A stretch of DNA of 64,000 nucleotides, from positions 6,820,001-6,884,000 of the forward strand of contig NZ_CP042425.1 in the NCBI RefSeq assembly GCF_008254045.1, in the 5' to 3' direction. The DNA is from Limnoglobus roseus (GTDB lineage Bacteria; Planctomycetota; Planctomycetia; Gemmatales; Gemmataceae). Made by a program: the position numbers and the translations under genes. Positions 8,159 to 17,168 of the stretch are shown here, in pieces. Under the pieces are notes generated by a model, which was not told where the DNA came from, did no database searches, and saw only the letters and a list, made by a program, of their open reading frames with translations. Within the stretch, counting starts at the first letter, position 1, and every line of letters starts with the position of its first letter.

Positions 8159-9988
8159 TCACGCGGAGGCCGGGCGTTCCATCGGTTCCGCGGTCGGATT
8201 CTCCTCGGCCCAACTTGGTGCGGTGGCCTCGTAACTCACGCGCTCGTTCGTAACGGGATGGGTGAAGGTCAACCGGGCCGCGTGCAAGCAGAGCGGCGGG
8301 TCGCCGACGGCGAGGGTCTGCGTTTCGCCGAGGCGGTCGCCACGCAGGTACATCGGGTCGCCGACGATCGGGAAGTCGAGGTGCCAGAGGTGAACGCGAA
8401 TCTGGTTCGTCCGGCCGGTGTGCGGCCGAACGTCGAGCAGGGCCGTGCCGTCGGCGAACCGCTGTCGCACGCAGAAGTCGGTACGAGCGGGCAAGCCGTT
8501 CTCCGGGTCGACGCCCCGGGAGCCGACTTCGCCCGCAAGGTCGCGAATCGGGGCGTCGCAGGTGAACACGTCCTCCGACGGGTGGCCCTGCACACGGGCG
8601 AGGTAATGCTTCTCGACCGTCCCACGCTCGAACTGCGGCTGAACGAGTTTGGCAAATTGCGACGTGCGCGTGAACACCATCACGCCCGTCGTGTTCGCGT
8701 CCAACCGATGGGACGGCCGCGGCCGTTGCGGGGCGTACACTTCACGGAGAATCATCTGCAAGCTGTTCTTGTTGAACCGCCCGCACGGGTGAACCGGCAG
8801 CGGTGCGGGCTTGTTCAGGACGATGATCGCCTCGTCCTCGTGCAGAATGTGAACGTCGGCGTTCACGTCCGGCTCGCTCGCCATCGGCTGCCGGTGGAAG
8901 TACAGCTCCCCTTCCCTCACAACGCGGTCGGCCGTCACGGGATCGTGATTCGCGTTGAGAAGGCGACCCGCCGCGATCGCGGTGCGCCAGTCCTCTGGCG
9001 GGACGTGCTTCAGGATGCCGCCGAGGAAGTCGAGCAGCGGCCGGCCGGCCATGTCTGCCGGCACCGAGATCGGCCGGACGTTCTCATACGGCACGCTTCC
9101 CGGCAACGGCGACGTGACCCGCACAATCGCCGTCTGATGCTCGGCCATCTCTCGCGAGTGGATTTCCTCGCTCGACCGGAAGCAGTGCAGGCAGGACACG
9201 CCTTCGACATACCGCCCGTCGGCGAGTTCGTCACTCGTCAGCGGTGTCTGGCACGCGAAGCAGAGGCCCTTCCCCGATTGCTCCAGGCTCGCTTCCAGGC
9301 CAACGCGCTTGTCGAAGACGAAGCACTCCCCCTCGTAGTGGTCGCCGCCGCACTCCTCGAAGTATTTGAGGATGCCGCCGTCGAGTTGGTAGACGTGTTC
9401 GAAGCCCTCCCGCCGCATGAACGGCCCGGCCTTCTCGCAGCGGATGCCGCCGGTGCAAAACATGACGACCGGCTGTCGCTTCATCTCCTCGGGCAATCGG
9501 CCCACGGCTTCGGGGAACTCGCGAAAGTGGGCGATGCCAATGGGCAGCGCGTTTTTGAACGTCCCGAGTTCCACCTCGAACTGATTCCGCGTGTCGAGCA
9601 ACGTCACGGGTCGGCCGGCGTCCAGCAACTCTTTCAGTTCGCGCGGGGACAGTTTCGGCGCGGGATCGCGGGCCGGGTCGATGCCGGGGACGCCGAAGGG
9701 GATGATCTCTTTCTTGATCTTCACGAGCATTCGCGTGAACGGCTGATCGTCGCTGTCGCTGAACTTCGGCTGAAGGTTCTCCAACCCCGGCACGGCTTCC
9801 AACTCCGTCAGCAGTCGGTCGATGTCGCCCCGTTGCCCGGCCACGAAAAGGTTGACCCCCTCGGTGCTGAGCAGGATGGTGCCCTTCAAGTTCCCGTCAC
9901 GGCAGACGGCGGTCAGGTGTTCGCGAAGTGGCTTCAGGTCGGCGAGCGGGGCGAAGCGGTAGAGCGCGATGTTTGTGATGCGGGGCAT
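8159..9988 (-). CDS. Fusion: tRNA U34 hydroxylase (TrhO/YceA, rhodanese) + RluA-family pseudouridine synthase
   Basis: A 609-residue two-enzyme fusion. Residues 1-280 match TrhO: an acylphosphatase-like N-terminal domain (GTILLSTEGVNLFVAG), a rhodanese domain with catalytic Cys178 in CTGGIRC, and a Cys-rich tail (LCFACQ...CLHCF). TrhO makes 5-hydroxyuridine at tRNA wobble U34. Residues about 300-600 match an RluA-type pseudouridine synthase: an S4-like segment (MAGRPLLDFLGGI), catalytic Asp near residue 429 in HRLDANTTG, and RPHTGRTNQIRVHLWHLDFP. Both active sites look intact. ATG 9988 is preferred over the TTG six bases upstream. It lies 66 bp from the propeller gene on the same strand and is divergent from the GH32 gene. 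The RNA target of the second half is not inferable. Confidence 0.88.
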   Translation of the reverse strand: MPRITNIALYRFAPLADLKPLREHLTAVCRDGNLKGTILLSTEGVNLFVAGQRGDIDRLLTELEAVPGLENLQPKFSDSDDQPFTRMLVKIKKEIIPFGVPGIDPARDPAPKLSPRELKELLDAGRPVTLLDTRNQFEVELGTFKNALPIGIAHFREFPEAVGRLPEEMKRQPVVMFCTGGIRCEKAGPFMRREGFEHVYQLDGGILKYFEECGGDHYEGECFVFDKRVGLEASLEQSGKGLCFACQTPLTSDELADGRYVEGVSCLHCFRSSEEIHSREMAEHQTAIVRVTSPLPGSVPYENVRPISVPADMAGRPLLDFLGGILKHVPPEDWRTAIAAGRLLNANHDPVTADRVVREGELYFHRQPMASEPDVNADVHILHEDEAIIVLNKPAPLPVHPCGRFNKNSLQMILREVYAPQRPRPSHRLDANTTGVMVFTRTSQFAKLVQPQFERGTVEKHYLARVQGHPSEDVFTCDAPIRDLAGEVGSRGVDPENGLPARTDFCVRQRFADGTALLDVRPHTGRTNQIRVHLWHLDFPIVGDPMYLRGDRLGETQTLAVGDPPLCLHAARLTFTHPVTNERVSYEATAPSWAEENPTAEPMERPASA

Positions 9989-10097
9989 GGTCAACCGTGC
10001 AAAAGTCTGCGTCGGAGGAAAGTCGTCATTCTATCGCCGTTCGTCCGGGCGGCGGGAATCTCCTACAGTATCGCTCACCGCTTCTCAAGGAGTCGTC

Positions 10098-12206
10098 ATG
10101 CTCTCCCGCGTCACCTCTCTCGTCGTCCTGTGTGTGCTGCCGTACTTCGCCACCGCCGCAGATCGGCCCGACATTGTTTTTGCCGACTTCGAAGGGAGTG
10201 ACTACGGCCAATGGACCGCCACCGGCACGGCCTTCGGCACCGGCCCGGCGAAGGGGACACTGCCCGGTCAGATGGCCGTGACCGGCTTCCAGGGCAAGGG
10301 GCTTGTGAACTCCTTTGCTGGCGGCGACAAGAGCACCGGCACACTGACCTCGCCGGAGTTCGTCGTCGAGCGGAAGCACCTGAACTTCCTCATCGGCGGC
10401 GGCGGGCACGCGGGCAAGACCTGCATGAACCTCGTAATCGAGGGTAAGGTCGTTCGCACCGTGACCGGCCCCAACACCGCACCGGGCGGCAGTGAAGAGC
10501 TAGCCGCGGACGGCTGGGACGTAACCGAGTACGCCGGGAAGAAAGCGAAGTTGGTCGTCGTTGACACCGCCACCGGCGGGTGGGGCCACATCAACGTGGA
10601 CCAGATTGTGTTCAGCGACGCGAAGCCTGAGAAGCCGGTCCGCGAAATCGCGGTTCAGAAGCGATACCTTCACTTCCCGGTCAAGAACCGCGGCACCGTC
10701 CGCCACGTCAAGGTTTTCCTGGGCGATGAGATCGTTCGCGAGTTCACGATCGAACTCGCCGACGGCCCGCCCGACTGGTGGGCACCGCTCGACGTGTCCG
10801 CGTGGCAAGGGAAGACACTCCGCGTGCAAGCGAACAGCCTGCCCGCGAAGTCGCAGGGCCTTGCCACGATTTCGCAGGACGACGCGGTGAAAGGTGAGAA
10901 CCTCTACGCCGAAAAGTTGCGGCCGCAGTTGCACGTCTCGCCGCGGCGCGGGTGGAACAACGACCCGAACGGCATGGTCTACGCCGACGGCGAGTGGCAC
11001 CTGTACTTCCAACACAATCCCTACGGCACCGAGTGGGGCAACATGCACTGGGGGCACTGGGTCAGCAAAGACCTCGCGCGATGGGAGGAGGTCTCCGTCG
11101 CGGTCTACCCGAAGAAGTTCGGCGACTGGGCATTCTCCGGCAGCGCGATCGTGGATCACGCGAACACTTCGGGCTGGAAGACGGGGCCGAACGAGTTGCT
11201 CGTCGGCGCGTACACCAGCACCGGCCGTGGCGAGTGTATGATCTATTCGAACGACAAGGGTCGCACTTGGACGGAGTTCGCAGGCAACCCCGTCGTGAAG
11301 CACGCCGGCCGCGACCCGAAGTTGCTCTGGCACACCCCGTCGAAGCAGTGGGTGATGGCCGTCTACGACGAGGCCGACAAGAAGCAGTGGATCGCCTTCC
11401 ACACCTCGCCAGACCTGAAGGCGTGGACCTACCGCAGCCGGATTGAAGGCTACTTCGAGTGCCCCGACCTGTTCGAGTTGCCCGTGGACGGCGACGGCAA
11501 GAATCGCAAGTGGGTGCTCACCGCCGCCAACAGCGACTACCAAGTCGGCACGTTCGACGGTGCGACGTTCACACCGGAAACCAAGAAGATCAAGGGCGTT
11601 CGCGGCAAGGGCTTCTACGCCGCTCAGACGTTCGCGAACGCCCCGGACGGCCGGGTGATTCAGGTCGGCTGGCTGCAAGCCCCGTCTCCCGGCATGGCGT
11701 TCAACCAGGCGATGAGCATTCCGCTGGAGTTGAAGTTAATGCAGACCGCCGACGGGCCGCGGCTGAGTTGGTCGCCGGTGAAGGAACTCGACTCGCTCGC
11801 CGCCAAAACGACCCGCGTGGGGGCGGCCGAACTCAAACCGGGCGACGACCCGTTGAAAGACCTTCACGCCGAGTTGCTAAAACTCAACCTCGAATTGACG
11901 CCGTCCGACGCGGCCGTGGTGGAACTCAAAGTTCGTGGCGTCCCAATCCGTTACGACGCCAAGAAGCAGGAACTCGACGCGAACGGGCACAAAGTCGCTG
12001 CCCCGTTGCGCGGCGGCAAACTTCGCCTAACTGTGCTGGCCGACCGGACCAGTTACGAAATCTTCGCCGCCGACGGCCTCGCCTACGTGCCCATTCCGGT
12101 AATCCCGAAAGCGGAAGACAAGAGCTTGTCTCTCACCGTAACGGGGGGCACGGCCAAACTCGAATCAGGCGACGTTGGTGAGTTGAAATCGATCTGGTCG
12201 AAGTGA
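10098..12206 (+). CDS. Secreted glycoside hydrolase family 32 (levanase/beta-fructosidase-like)
   Basis: A 702-residue exported enzyme that should cleave beta-fructosidic bonds in levan, inulin or sucrose. The signal peptide ends near ATAAD (about residue 20). Residues about 25-170 and 175-265 form two all-beta accessory modules preceding the catalytic domain. The GH32 motifs are intact: WNNDPNG (286-292, nucleophile Asp289), RDP (405-407, transition-state Asp406) and the acid/base Glu454 in FECPD. A beta-sandwich C-domain follows (about 590-702). ATG 10098 starts the signal peptide; in-frame upstream codons would add 43 non-signal residues. Transcription ends at a strong hairpin at 12214. 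Substrate specificity cannot be read from the sequence. Confidence 0.9.
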   Translation: MLSRVTSLVVLCVLPYFATAADRPDIVFADFEGSDYGQWTATGTAFGTGPAKGTLPGQMAVTGFQGKGLVNSFAGGDKSTGTLTSPEFVVERKHLNFLIGGGGHAGKTCMNLVIEGKVVRTVTGPNTAPGGSEELAADGWDVTEYAGKKAKLVVVDTATGGWGHINVDQIVFSDAKPEKPVREIAVQKRYLHFPVKNRGTVRHVKVFLGDEIVREFTIELADGPPDWWAPLDVSAWQGKTLRVQANSLPAKSQGLATISQDDAVKGENLYAEKLRPQLHVSPRRGWNNDPNGMVYADGEWHLYFQHNPYGTEWGNMHWGHWVSKDLARWEEVSVAVYPKKFGDWAFSGSAIVDHANTSGWKTGPNELLVGAYTSTGRGECMIYSNDKGRTWTEFAGNPVVKHAGRDPKLLWHTPSKQWVMAVYDEADKKQWIAFHTSPDLKAWTYRSRIEGYFECPDLFELPVDGDGKNRKWVLTAANSDYQVGTFDGATFTPETKKIKGVRGKGFYAAQTFANAPDGRVIQVGWLQAPSPGMAFNQAMSIPLELKLMQTADGPRLSWSPVKELDSLAAKTTRVGAAELKPGDDPLKDLHAELLKLNLELTPSDAAVVELKVRGVPIRYDAKKQELDANGHKVAAPLRGGKLRLTVLADRTSYEIFAADGLAYVPIPVIPKAEDKSLSLTVTGGTAKLESGDVGELKSIWSK

Positions 12207-12213
12207 TGATCCA

Positions 12214-12250
12214 GAAAGGAAGGCGGGTTCAAGATCCCGCCTTCCTTTTC
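12214..12250. terminator. Bidirectional intrinsic terminator
   Basis: AAGGAAGGCGGG (12216-12227) and CCCGCCTTCCTT (12236-12247) form a perfect 12-bp stem with an 8-nt loop followed by TTTTC; the opposite strand ends in TTTC. It sits between the stop of the rightward GH32 gene and the stop of the leftward small gene and can serve both. Confidence 0.9.
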
Positions 12251-12265
12251 GCGAACCGCGAGATT

Positions 12266-12520
12266 TCAGTCCCCTCCGGTGGCGGGTTGATCGTCGGCGA
12301 GCGCTTCGACTTGTCGGACGACGAGACTGGAGACGTGCTTCACCATCGCGTCGAAGTCTTTGCCTTCATAACCCGCGTCCTTTACGGCCCTGCGGACGGC
12401 TCGGTCGTCCTCGCCGTTGAGTTTTTCCGTCGCCACGATCGCCGTCGCGGAGTCTGTGCGCTCCCAGGCGTTTTGGCGCGACACGCGAACGCGGTCGGCG
12501 ATCTCTCGTGCGGTCAGCAT
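12266..12520 (-). CDS. Small conserved-looking protein of unknown function
   Basis: An 84-residue acidic, helical protein (LTAREIADRVRVSRQNAWERT at the N-terminus). The opening resembles a helix-turn-helix segment but is too short to call a regulator. A good Shine-Dalgarno sequence (GAGGGA, 7 nt before the ATG) supports it as a real gene, and it ends 16 bp from a bidirectional terminator. No signal peptide or membrane segment. It could be a single gene or the end of an operon; I do not recognise the family. Confidence 0.6.
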   Translation of the reverse strand: MLTAREIADRVRVSRQNAWERTDSATAIVATEKLNGEDDRAVRRAVKDAGYEGKDFDAMVKHVSSLVVRQVEALADDQPATGGD

Positions 12521-12619
12521 GATTCGTCCCTCGAGGTCAGAGATGTGAGAGGTTCTGAATCCATCTCAGAGTGTATCGAGTTCGCAAGTCGTGTGCCACG
12601 AAAAACTCTGCCAACCGCA

Positions 12620-14002
12620 TCAGGCCAAAATTCCTTTCACCACCTCTCCGTGTACGTCGGTTAACCGGAAATCCCGTCCCGCGTGCCGGTAGGTCAGCTT
12701 CAGGTGGTTCAGTCCCAACAGGTGCAGCATCGTGGCGTGCAGGTCGTGGAAGTGGACCTTGTCCGCGACCGAGTAGTAGCCGTACTCGTCGGTCGCGCCG
12801 TAGCTGATCCCCGGCTTGATGCCACCGCCGGCGAGGAACATCGTGAAGCCGTGCGGGTTGTGGTCGCGGCCGTTCTTGCCCTGCGCCACTGGCGTGCGGC
12901 CGAACTCCCCGCCCCACAGGACGAGCGTGTCCTTGAGCAACCCGCGGCGCTTCAGGTCGGTCAGCAACCCGGCGATTGGCAAATCGACTTCCTTCGCGTT
13001 CTTCGTGTGGTCGGCCTTCAGGTTCTCGTGCTGGTCCCACTTGTAACTGTGCGAACACTGGATGAACCGCACGCCGGCTTCCGCGAACCGCCGGGCGAGG
13101 AGGCACTGCCGGCCGAAGTTCGCCGTCGCCGGGTCGTCGAGGCCGTAGAGCGCCTTCGTTTCCTTCGTCTCTTTCGTCAGGTCGTGAACCGCCGGGGCCG
13201 CCGACTGCATGCGGAACGCCATCTCGAACGACTCGATCCGCCCTTCGAGTGCCGGGTCCGGGCCGAGTTGCGCCAGCCGTTCGCGGTCCATCTCGCCGAG
13301 TAGGTCAATCTCCCGCCGCTGCTGCTCGCGCGATGTGGTGCCGGCAATGAACGGCACGTTCGCCCGGTCCGACGGGACGCCGGAGTTGCCGAGCGGCGTG
13401 CCCTGGTAAATCGCGGGCAAGAACGCAGACGAGAAGTTGTTCACGCCGCCGTGGGACAGCGACGGGCAGATCGTAATGAACCCCGGCAGGTCGCGGTTTT
13501 CGGTGCCGAGGCCGTAGTTCACCCACGACCCCATGCTCGGCCGGACGAACGTGTCGCTGCCGGTGTGCAGTTCGAGCAGCGCGCCGCCGTGCCGGGAGTT
13601 CGACCCGTGCATCGACTTCACGAAGCACAGGTCGTCCACGTTCTTCGCGACGTGCGGGAACAGCTCCGACACCCACGCCCCGCTCTGGCCGTGCTGTTGG
13701 AACTTCCACGGCGACCCAAGCAGGTTGCCCGTGGCGCTGGAAACGACCCGCGGCTTCGGGAACGGCAGCGGTTTGCCGTCGTCGGCCGTCAGCTTCGGCT
13801 TGTAGTCGAAGGTGTCGACCTGACTCGGGCCACCGTGCATGAACAGGAAGATGACGCGCTTCGCCTTCGGCTCGAAGTGCGGGCCTTTCGGCGCGAGCGG
13901 GTTCGCCGTCTCCGCGCGGGCGAGCATGTCGGCGAGCGCAAGCCAGCCGAAGCCGATGGCGGAGGATTGCAACGCTTGACGGCGGGACAGGACTGGTGTC
14001 AT
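12620..14002 (-). CDS. DUF1501 domain-containing protein
   Basis: A 460-residue member of DUF1501, related to the alkaline phosphatase/sulfatase fold and expanded in planctomycetes. The N-terminus SRRQALQSSAIGFGWLALA looks like a twin-arginine export signal. Motifs typical of the family are KRVIFLFMHGGPSQVDTFD, HGGALLELHTGSD, SHGGVNNFSS and the C-terminal WGGEFGRTPVAQGKNGRDHN. It follows the DUF1553 cytochrome gene by 7 bp on the same strand; DUF1501 and PSD1/PSCyt genes form a recurrent planctomycete pair. The biochemical function of the pair is unknown; an extracytoplasmic hydrolase partnered with a redox protein is a reasonable guess only. Confidence 0.88.
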   Translation of the reverse strand: MTPVLSRRQALQSSAIGFGWLALADMLARAETANPLAPKGPHFEPKAKRVIFLFMHGGPSQVDTFDYKPKLTADDGKPLPFPKPRVVSSATGNLLGSPWKFQQHGQSGAWVSELFPHVAKNVDDLCFVKSMHGSNSRHGGALLELHTGSDTFVRPSMGSWVNYGLGTENRDLPGFITICPSLSHGGVNNFSSAFLPAIYQGTPLGNSGVPSDRANVPFIAGTTSREQQRREIDLLGEMDRERLAQLGPDPALEGRIESFEMAFRMQSAAPAVHDLTKETKETKALYGLDDPATANFGRQCLLARRFAEAGVRFIQCSHSYKWDQHENLKADHTKNAKEVDLPIAGLLTDLKRRGLLKDTLVLWGGEFGRTPVAQGKNGRDHNPHGFTMFLAGGGIKPGISYGATDEYGYYSVADKVHFHDLHATMLHLLGLNHLKLTYRHAGRDFRLTDVHGEVVKGILA

Positions 14003-14009
14003 CGCGGTG

Positions 14010-16601
14010 TCACTCCACGAACGCGAACTCGGCCGACGACAAGAGCACGCGGCAGAAGCCCTGCCACGCCTTCGCCTCGCCCGTGCCGGAGGATTGTTTC
14101 AAATACTTCGCCGCGCGGCTCACTTCCGCCGGCGTGGCCGACCGCGACAAGCTCCGGCGGTACGCTTCCTCGATTCGCCCGATGTCGGTGGTCTTGAGCG
14201 ACAGCAGCGACTTCGCGAACGCTTCGGAGGTCTGATCGGCCAACTTGCTGTTCAGAAGGAACAGGGCTTGCGACGGGACCGTGGTCGTTGGCCGAAGACC
14301 GGCGGGTGTCGAAGGGTCGGGGAAGTCGTTGGCCTGCAACACGTCGTAGACGGCGCTGCGGACAATAGGCAGGTAGACCGATCGCCGCGGCTGGTTGTAG
14401 TCTTCTTGTGACTTACTCGACGTACTCCGCACGTACTGCCGGTTCGGTACCGTCATCAGGCTGCCGCCGAGCTTGCGGTCCAACATCTCGGCCACGGCCA
14501 ACATGCCGTCGCGTTGCTCCTCGGCGTTGAGGCGGCGGCGGTTAAAGTGCCAGTAGAGGCGATTGTCGGGGTCCGCCTGGAATGCGACCGGGTCGTAGCG
14601 GGTACTCATCCGGAACGATTCCGACTTCACGATCAGCCGGTGCAGGTGCTTGACGCTCCAGCCCGACTTCACGAACTCGGTCGCGAGGAAGTCCAGCAAC
14701 TCCGGGTGGGTCGGCCGTTCGCCAAGTTTGCCGAAGTTGTCCGGCGAGCGAACCAACCCCGTGCCGAAGTGGCCGAGCCAAACGCGGTTGGCCATCACGC
14801 GGGCGGTCAGCGGGTTGTTCGCACTCGCGACCCACTCGGCAAACTCCAACCGCCCGCTACCCTTCGACAGCGGCGATTGCGCTTCGCCCGCAAGGATCGT
14901 CGGGAACCGCCGCGGCGCTTCTTGGCCGAGCGTGAGGTGATTGCCGCGGAGGTGGACCTTGAGGTTCTGGCTCTTGTCGTCCTCAACGGCCATGACCTCA
15001 TCGACAGCCGGCTTGCCCTTCTCGACCGCGGTCAGATCTTCGCGGGCCTTCTTCAACTCCCCGGCGAGCGTCGCGTCGACTTCCCCGTCGAGGGTGGACG
15101 CAACCTGAAACGGCCCCTTCGGATCGGCGGCGATTCGCGACAGTTCGTCGGGCGGTGGGGGTTGGTCCTTCCACTTCGCGGCCAGTGCCTGCCACTTCTT
15201 CAACACCGAAGGAAGAAATTTCTTGGCCTCCGCCACTTGTTCGAGTTTCTGCTTCGGATCGCGCGCCAGTTCCAGTGCGGCCGCCGAGTAAGTCGCGGCC
15301 TGCTTCCGCTCGGTTTCAAGGCGGGCCTTCACCTTGTCGCGGAGTTCCCGCTCCGGCTTCCTGACCGCATCGGTCGCCTTCTTCAATCGTCGTTCGAAGT
15401 CGGCCAATTTCGCGGCGGCTTCCGGCGAACCCAGTGGCCGCTCATGCCAGCGGGCGACGACGCCGTAGTTCTGCATCGTCTTCGTCGAGTAGAAGATGCC
15501 CGCGAGGCTGTAGTAATCCTGCGCCGTGATCGGGTCGAACTTGTGATCGTGGCAGCGGGCACAGCCGAGGGTCAGGCCGAGGAACGCTTGCCCGAGCGTG
15601 TCGAGTTGCTCGTCGATGATGTCCATCCGCATCTTCATCGGGTCGTCTTCGGCCAGCATCTTCGGCCCGATGATCAGAAAGCCCGTCGCGGTCAGGCCGT
15701 CGGCCCGTTCGGCATCGGTGCCGCCCGACAACATGTCGCCGGCGATCTGTTCCTTCACGAACTGGTCGTAAGGCTTGTCGGCGTTGAACGCGCGGATGAC
15801 GTAGTCGCGATACCGCCAGGCGTTCGCATGGGCGAGGTTCTCGTCCATGCCGTTGCTGTCCGCGTAGCGGGCCACGTCCAGCCAGCGGCGGCCCCACTTC
15901 TCGCCGTAGGCAGGCGACGCCAGAAGGCGGTCGATCAATTGGTCCCAAGCATTCGGCGAGTGGTCGTTCACGAACCGCTCGACTTCGGCCATCGTCGGCG
16001 GTAGGCCGGTCAGGTCAAACGTGAGGCGGCGAATGAGGGTCCGCCGGTCGGCCTCCGGGGCAGCCGGAAGGTGGGCGTCCTCGCGCTTTTCGCGAAGGTA
16101 GCCGTCGATAGGGTTCGCGGAACTCACTCGCGGGGGGCGAGGTTCGCGGACGGGTTGGAACGCCCAGAACGTCTTCTCCTCGGCCGTGAAGGTGCGAACG
16201 GCCGCCGGTTTCATTTCGGTCGGCTTGACGGGCTTGGCATCGGGCCAAACCGCCCCGGCCTTCACCCACTCGGTAAGGGCTGCGATGTCCGCGTCCGGCA
16301 GTTTGTTCTTCGGCGGCATCTTCAGTTGTTCGGTGTGCTTCAAGGCTGCGATGAGAAGACTCTGTTCCGGTTTCCCCGGCACAACCGCCGGGCCACTTTC
16401 GCCGCCCGCGAGCATGGCCCCGAGCGAGTCGAGCCGTAGCTCGCCCTTCTGCTTCGTCTCGTTGTGACAACCCCAGCACTTCTCCGCTAGCAGCGGGCGA
16501 ATCTTCTTCTCGAACTGAGTGGCCGCGTCCGGGGCGGCCGCACGGAGCGGAAGGCAGCAGGCAAAAAGGAGGAGTAGGCCCGTGACGGGACGCGATAACA
16601 T
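14010..16601 (-). CDS. PSCyt1/PSCyt2/PSD1 protein (DUF1549/DUF1553 cytochrome)
   Basis: An 863-residue secreted cytochrome. After a signal peptide ending at about LPLRAAA, the PSCyt1 domain carries heme site C42-W-G-C45-H46 and the family's MPPKNKLPDADIAALTEWV. PSCyt2/DUF1549 follows (LTFDLTGLPPTMAEVERFV, WGRRWLDVARYADSNG). The middle (about 430-510) is charged and helical, probably coiled coil. PSD1/DUF1553 closes the protein (ANNPLTARVMANRVWLGHFG, RRRLNAEEQRDGMLAVA). ATG 16601 is chosen because the signal peptide begins there; the in-frame start ten codons upstream adds charged residues. It is the first gene of an operon with DUF1501, 7 bp apart. Its electron partners and substrate are unknown. 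Confidence 0.9.
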   Translation of the reverse strand: MLSRPVTGLLLLFACCLPLRAAAPDAATQFEKKIRPLLAEKCWGCHNETKQKGELRLDSLGAMLAGGESGPAVVPGKPEQSLLIAALKHTEQLKMPPKNKLPDADIAALTEWVKAGAVWPDAKPVKPTEMKPAAVRTFTAEEKTFWAFQPVREPRPPRVSSANPIDGYLREKREDAHLPAAPEADRRTLIRRLTFDLTGLPPTMAEVERFVNDHSPNAWDQLIDRLLASPAYGEKWGRRWLDVARYADSNGMDENLAHANAWRYRDYVIRAFNADKPYDQFVKEQIAGDMLSGGTDAERADGLTATGFLIIGPKMLAEDDPMKMRMDIIDEQLDTLGQAFLGLTLGCARCHDHKFDPITAQDYYSLAGIFYSTKTMQNYGVVARWHERPLGSPEAAAKLADFERRLKKATDAVRKPERELRDKVKARLETERKQAATYSAAALELARDPKQKLEQVAEAKKFLPSVLKKWQALAAKWKDQPPPPDELSRIAADPKGPFQVASTLDGEVDATLAGELKKAREDLTAVEKGKPAVDEVMAVEDDKSQNLKVHLRGNHLTLGQEAPRRFPTILAGEAQSPLSKGSGRLEFAEWVASANNPLTARVMANRVWLGHFGTGLVRSPDNFGKLGERPTHPELLDFLATEFVKSGWSVKHLHRLIVKSESFRMSTRYDPVAFQADPDNRLYWHFNRRRLNAEEQRDGMLAVAEMLDRKLGGSLMTVPNRQYVRSTSSKSQEDYNQPRRSVYLPIVRSAVYDVLQANDFPDPSTPAGLRPTTTVPSQALFLLNSKLADQTSEAFAKSLLSLKTTDIGRIEEAYRRSLSRSATPAEVSRAAKYLKQSSGTGEAKAWQGFCRVLLSSAEFAFVE

Positions 16602-16748
16602 CGGCACGCAACGATCTCCGGCGTGGGTCATCGAGATTTCAAAAGGTTAGGATCACAAAAGCGCGGTCGGGTGGGTGCTGGCAGGTAGGCTTATCATCTC
16701 ACGACGATCCGTCGTGAACAAGCCCTGGCGGAAAAAATGGTGGGTACA

Positions 16749-16809
16749 AATGAAAATTCACCGTGGTTTCAGCGCCTCTCATTTCGCCGAAACCACGGTG
16801 ATATTCATT
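16749..16809. repeat. Long inverted repeat (22/21-nt arms, 18-nt loop)
   Basis: Arms at 16749-16770 and 16789-16809 pair almost perfectly; the inner 13 bp, TCACCGTGGTTTC/GAAACCACGGTGA, are exact and the outer part has one bulge and a mismatch. Read leftward, the hairpin is followed by a T-rich tail (ATTTTCATTTG), so it could terminate leftward transcription of the small frame at 16864-17049. Alternatively it is the remnant of a small transposable repeat. Nothing in the window repeats it. Confidence 0.6.
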
Positions 16810-16863
16810 CGAACTGTACCGAGTCACTTCCGTCGCTCCCCCTCTCCCAAAGGAGCGACTTCG

Positions 16864-17049
16864 TCATTCGGTGTTGGTTCGATGGATGATACAGAAGCAC
16901 CCGTCGTGCCGAACCGTGATAGCCACCAAAGATTTCCCGTCAGAGCCTTCGAAATCGTTGATTTCCCAGCCGTTCTGCGTTTCGATTGCCCGACGATCGC
17001 GATTCGGAATGTCACGACGAATTGTGGATGCCACTGAAACTCTTGGCAA
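16864..17049 (-). CDS. Doubtful small protein
   Basis: A 61-residue frame with a TTG start. Its second half (AIETQNGWEINDFEGSDGKS and then VAITVRHDGCFCIIHRTN) has protein-like composition, and a hairpin with a T-rich tail lies about 55 bp beyond its stop. No clear Shine-Dalgarno sequence and no family recognised. It could be a gene remnant in an AT-richer intergenic region rather than a working gene. Confidence 0.25.
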   Translation of the reverse strand: MPRVSVASTIRRDIPNRDRRAIETQNGWEINDFEGSDGKSLVAITVRHDGCFCIIHRTNTE

Positions 17050-17168
17050 CGACTGCTTAAAGAACGGGCGTTGCGAATAGGATCCTGTTTCTCTGGCTCA
17101 CGTCAGCCGGGACGGCCGATCCTTGTGTATGTTGATCGGTGACGATCTCTCCCGATAGGCCGTGCACG

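Larger units (their letters stand above)
16602..17168. other. Intergenic region between divergent operons
   Basis: About 570 bp separate the leftward DUF1553 operon from the rightward kinase. The composition is visibly more AT-rich than the neighbouring genes. It holds a long inverted repeat (16749-16809) and one weak leftward open frame (16864-17049). A rightward open frame at 16675-17037 lacks coding character. Promoters for both flanking genes must lie here, but I cannot place them with confidence. Confidence 0.5.

Noticed and set aside
7265..10201. Rightward open frame of nearly 1000 codons antisense to the propeller and TrhO-RluA genes
   Set aside because: Its translation is Arg/Val/Asp-rich with no domain or start context; it is the GC-driven shadow of two well-supported leftward genes.
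16675..17037. Rightward 120-codon open frame
   Set aside because: Its translation has no coding-like composition and it runs through the long inverted repeat.
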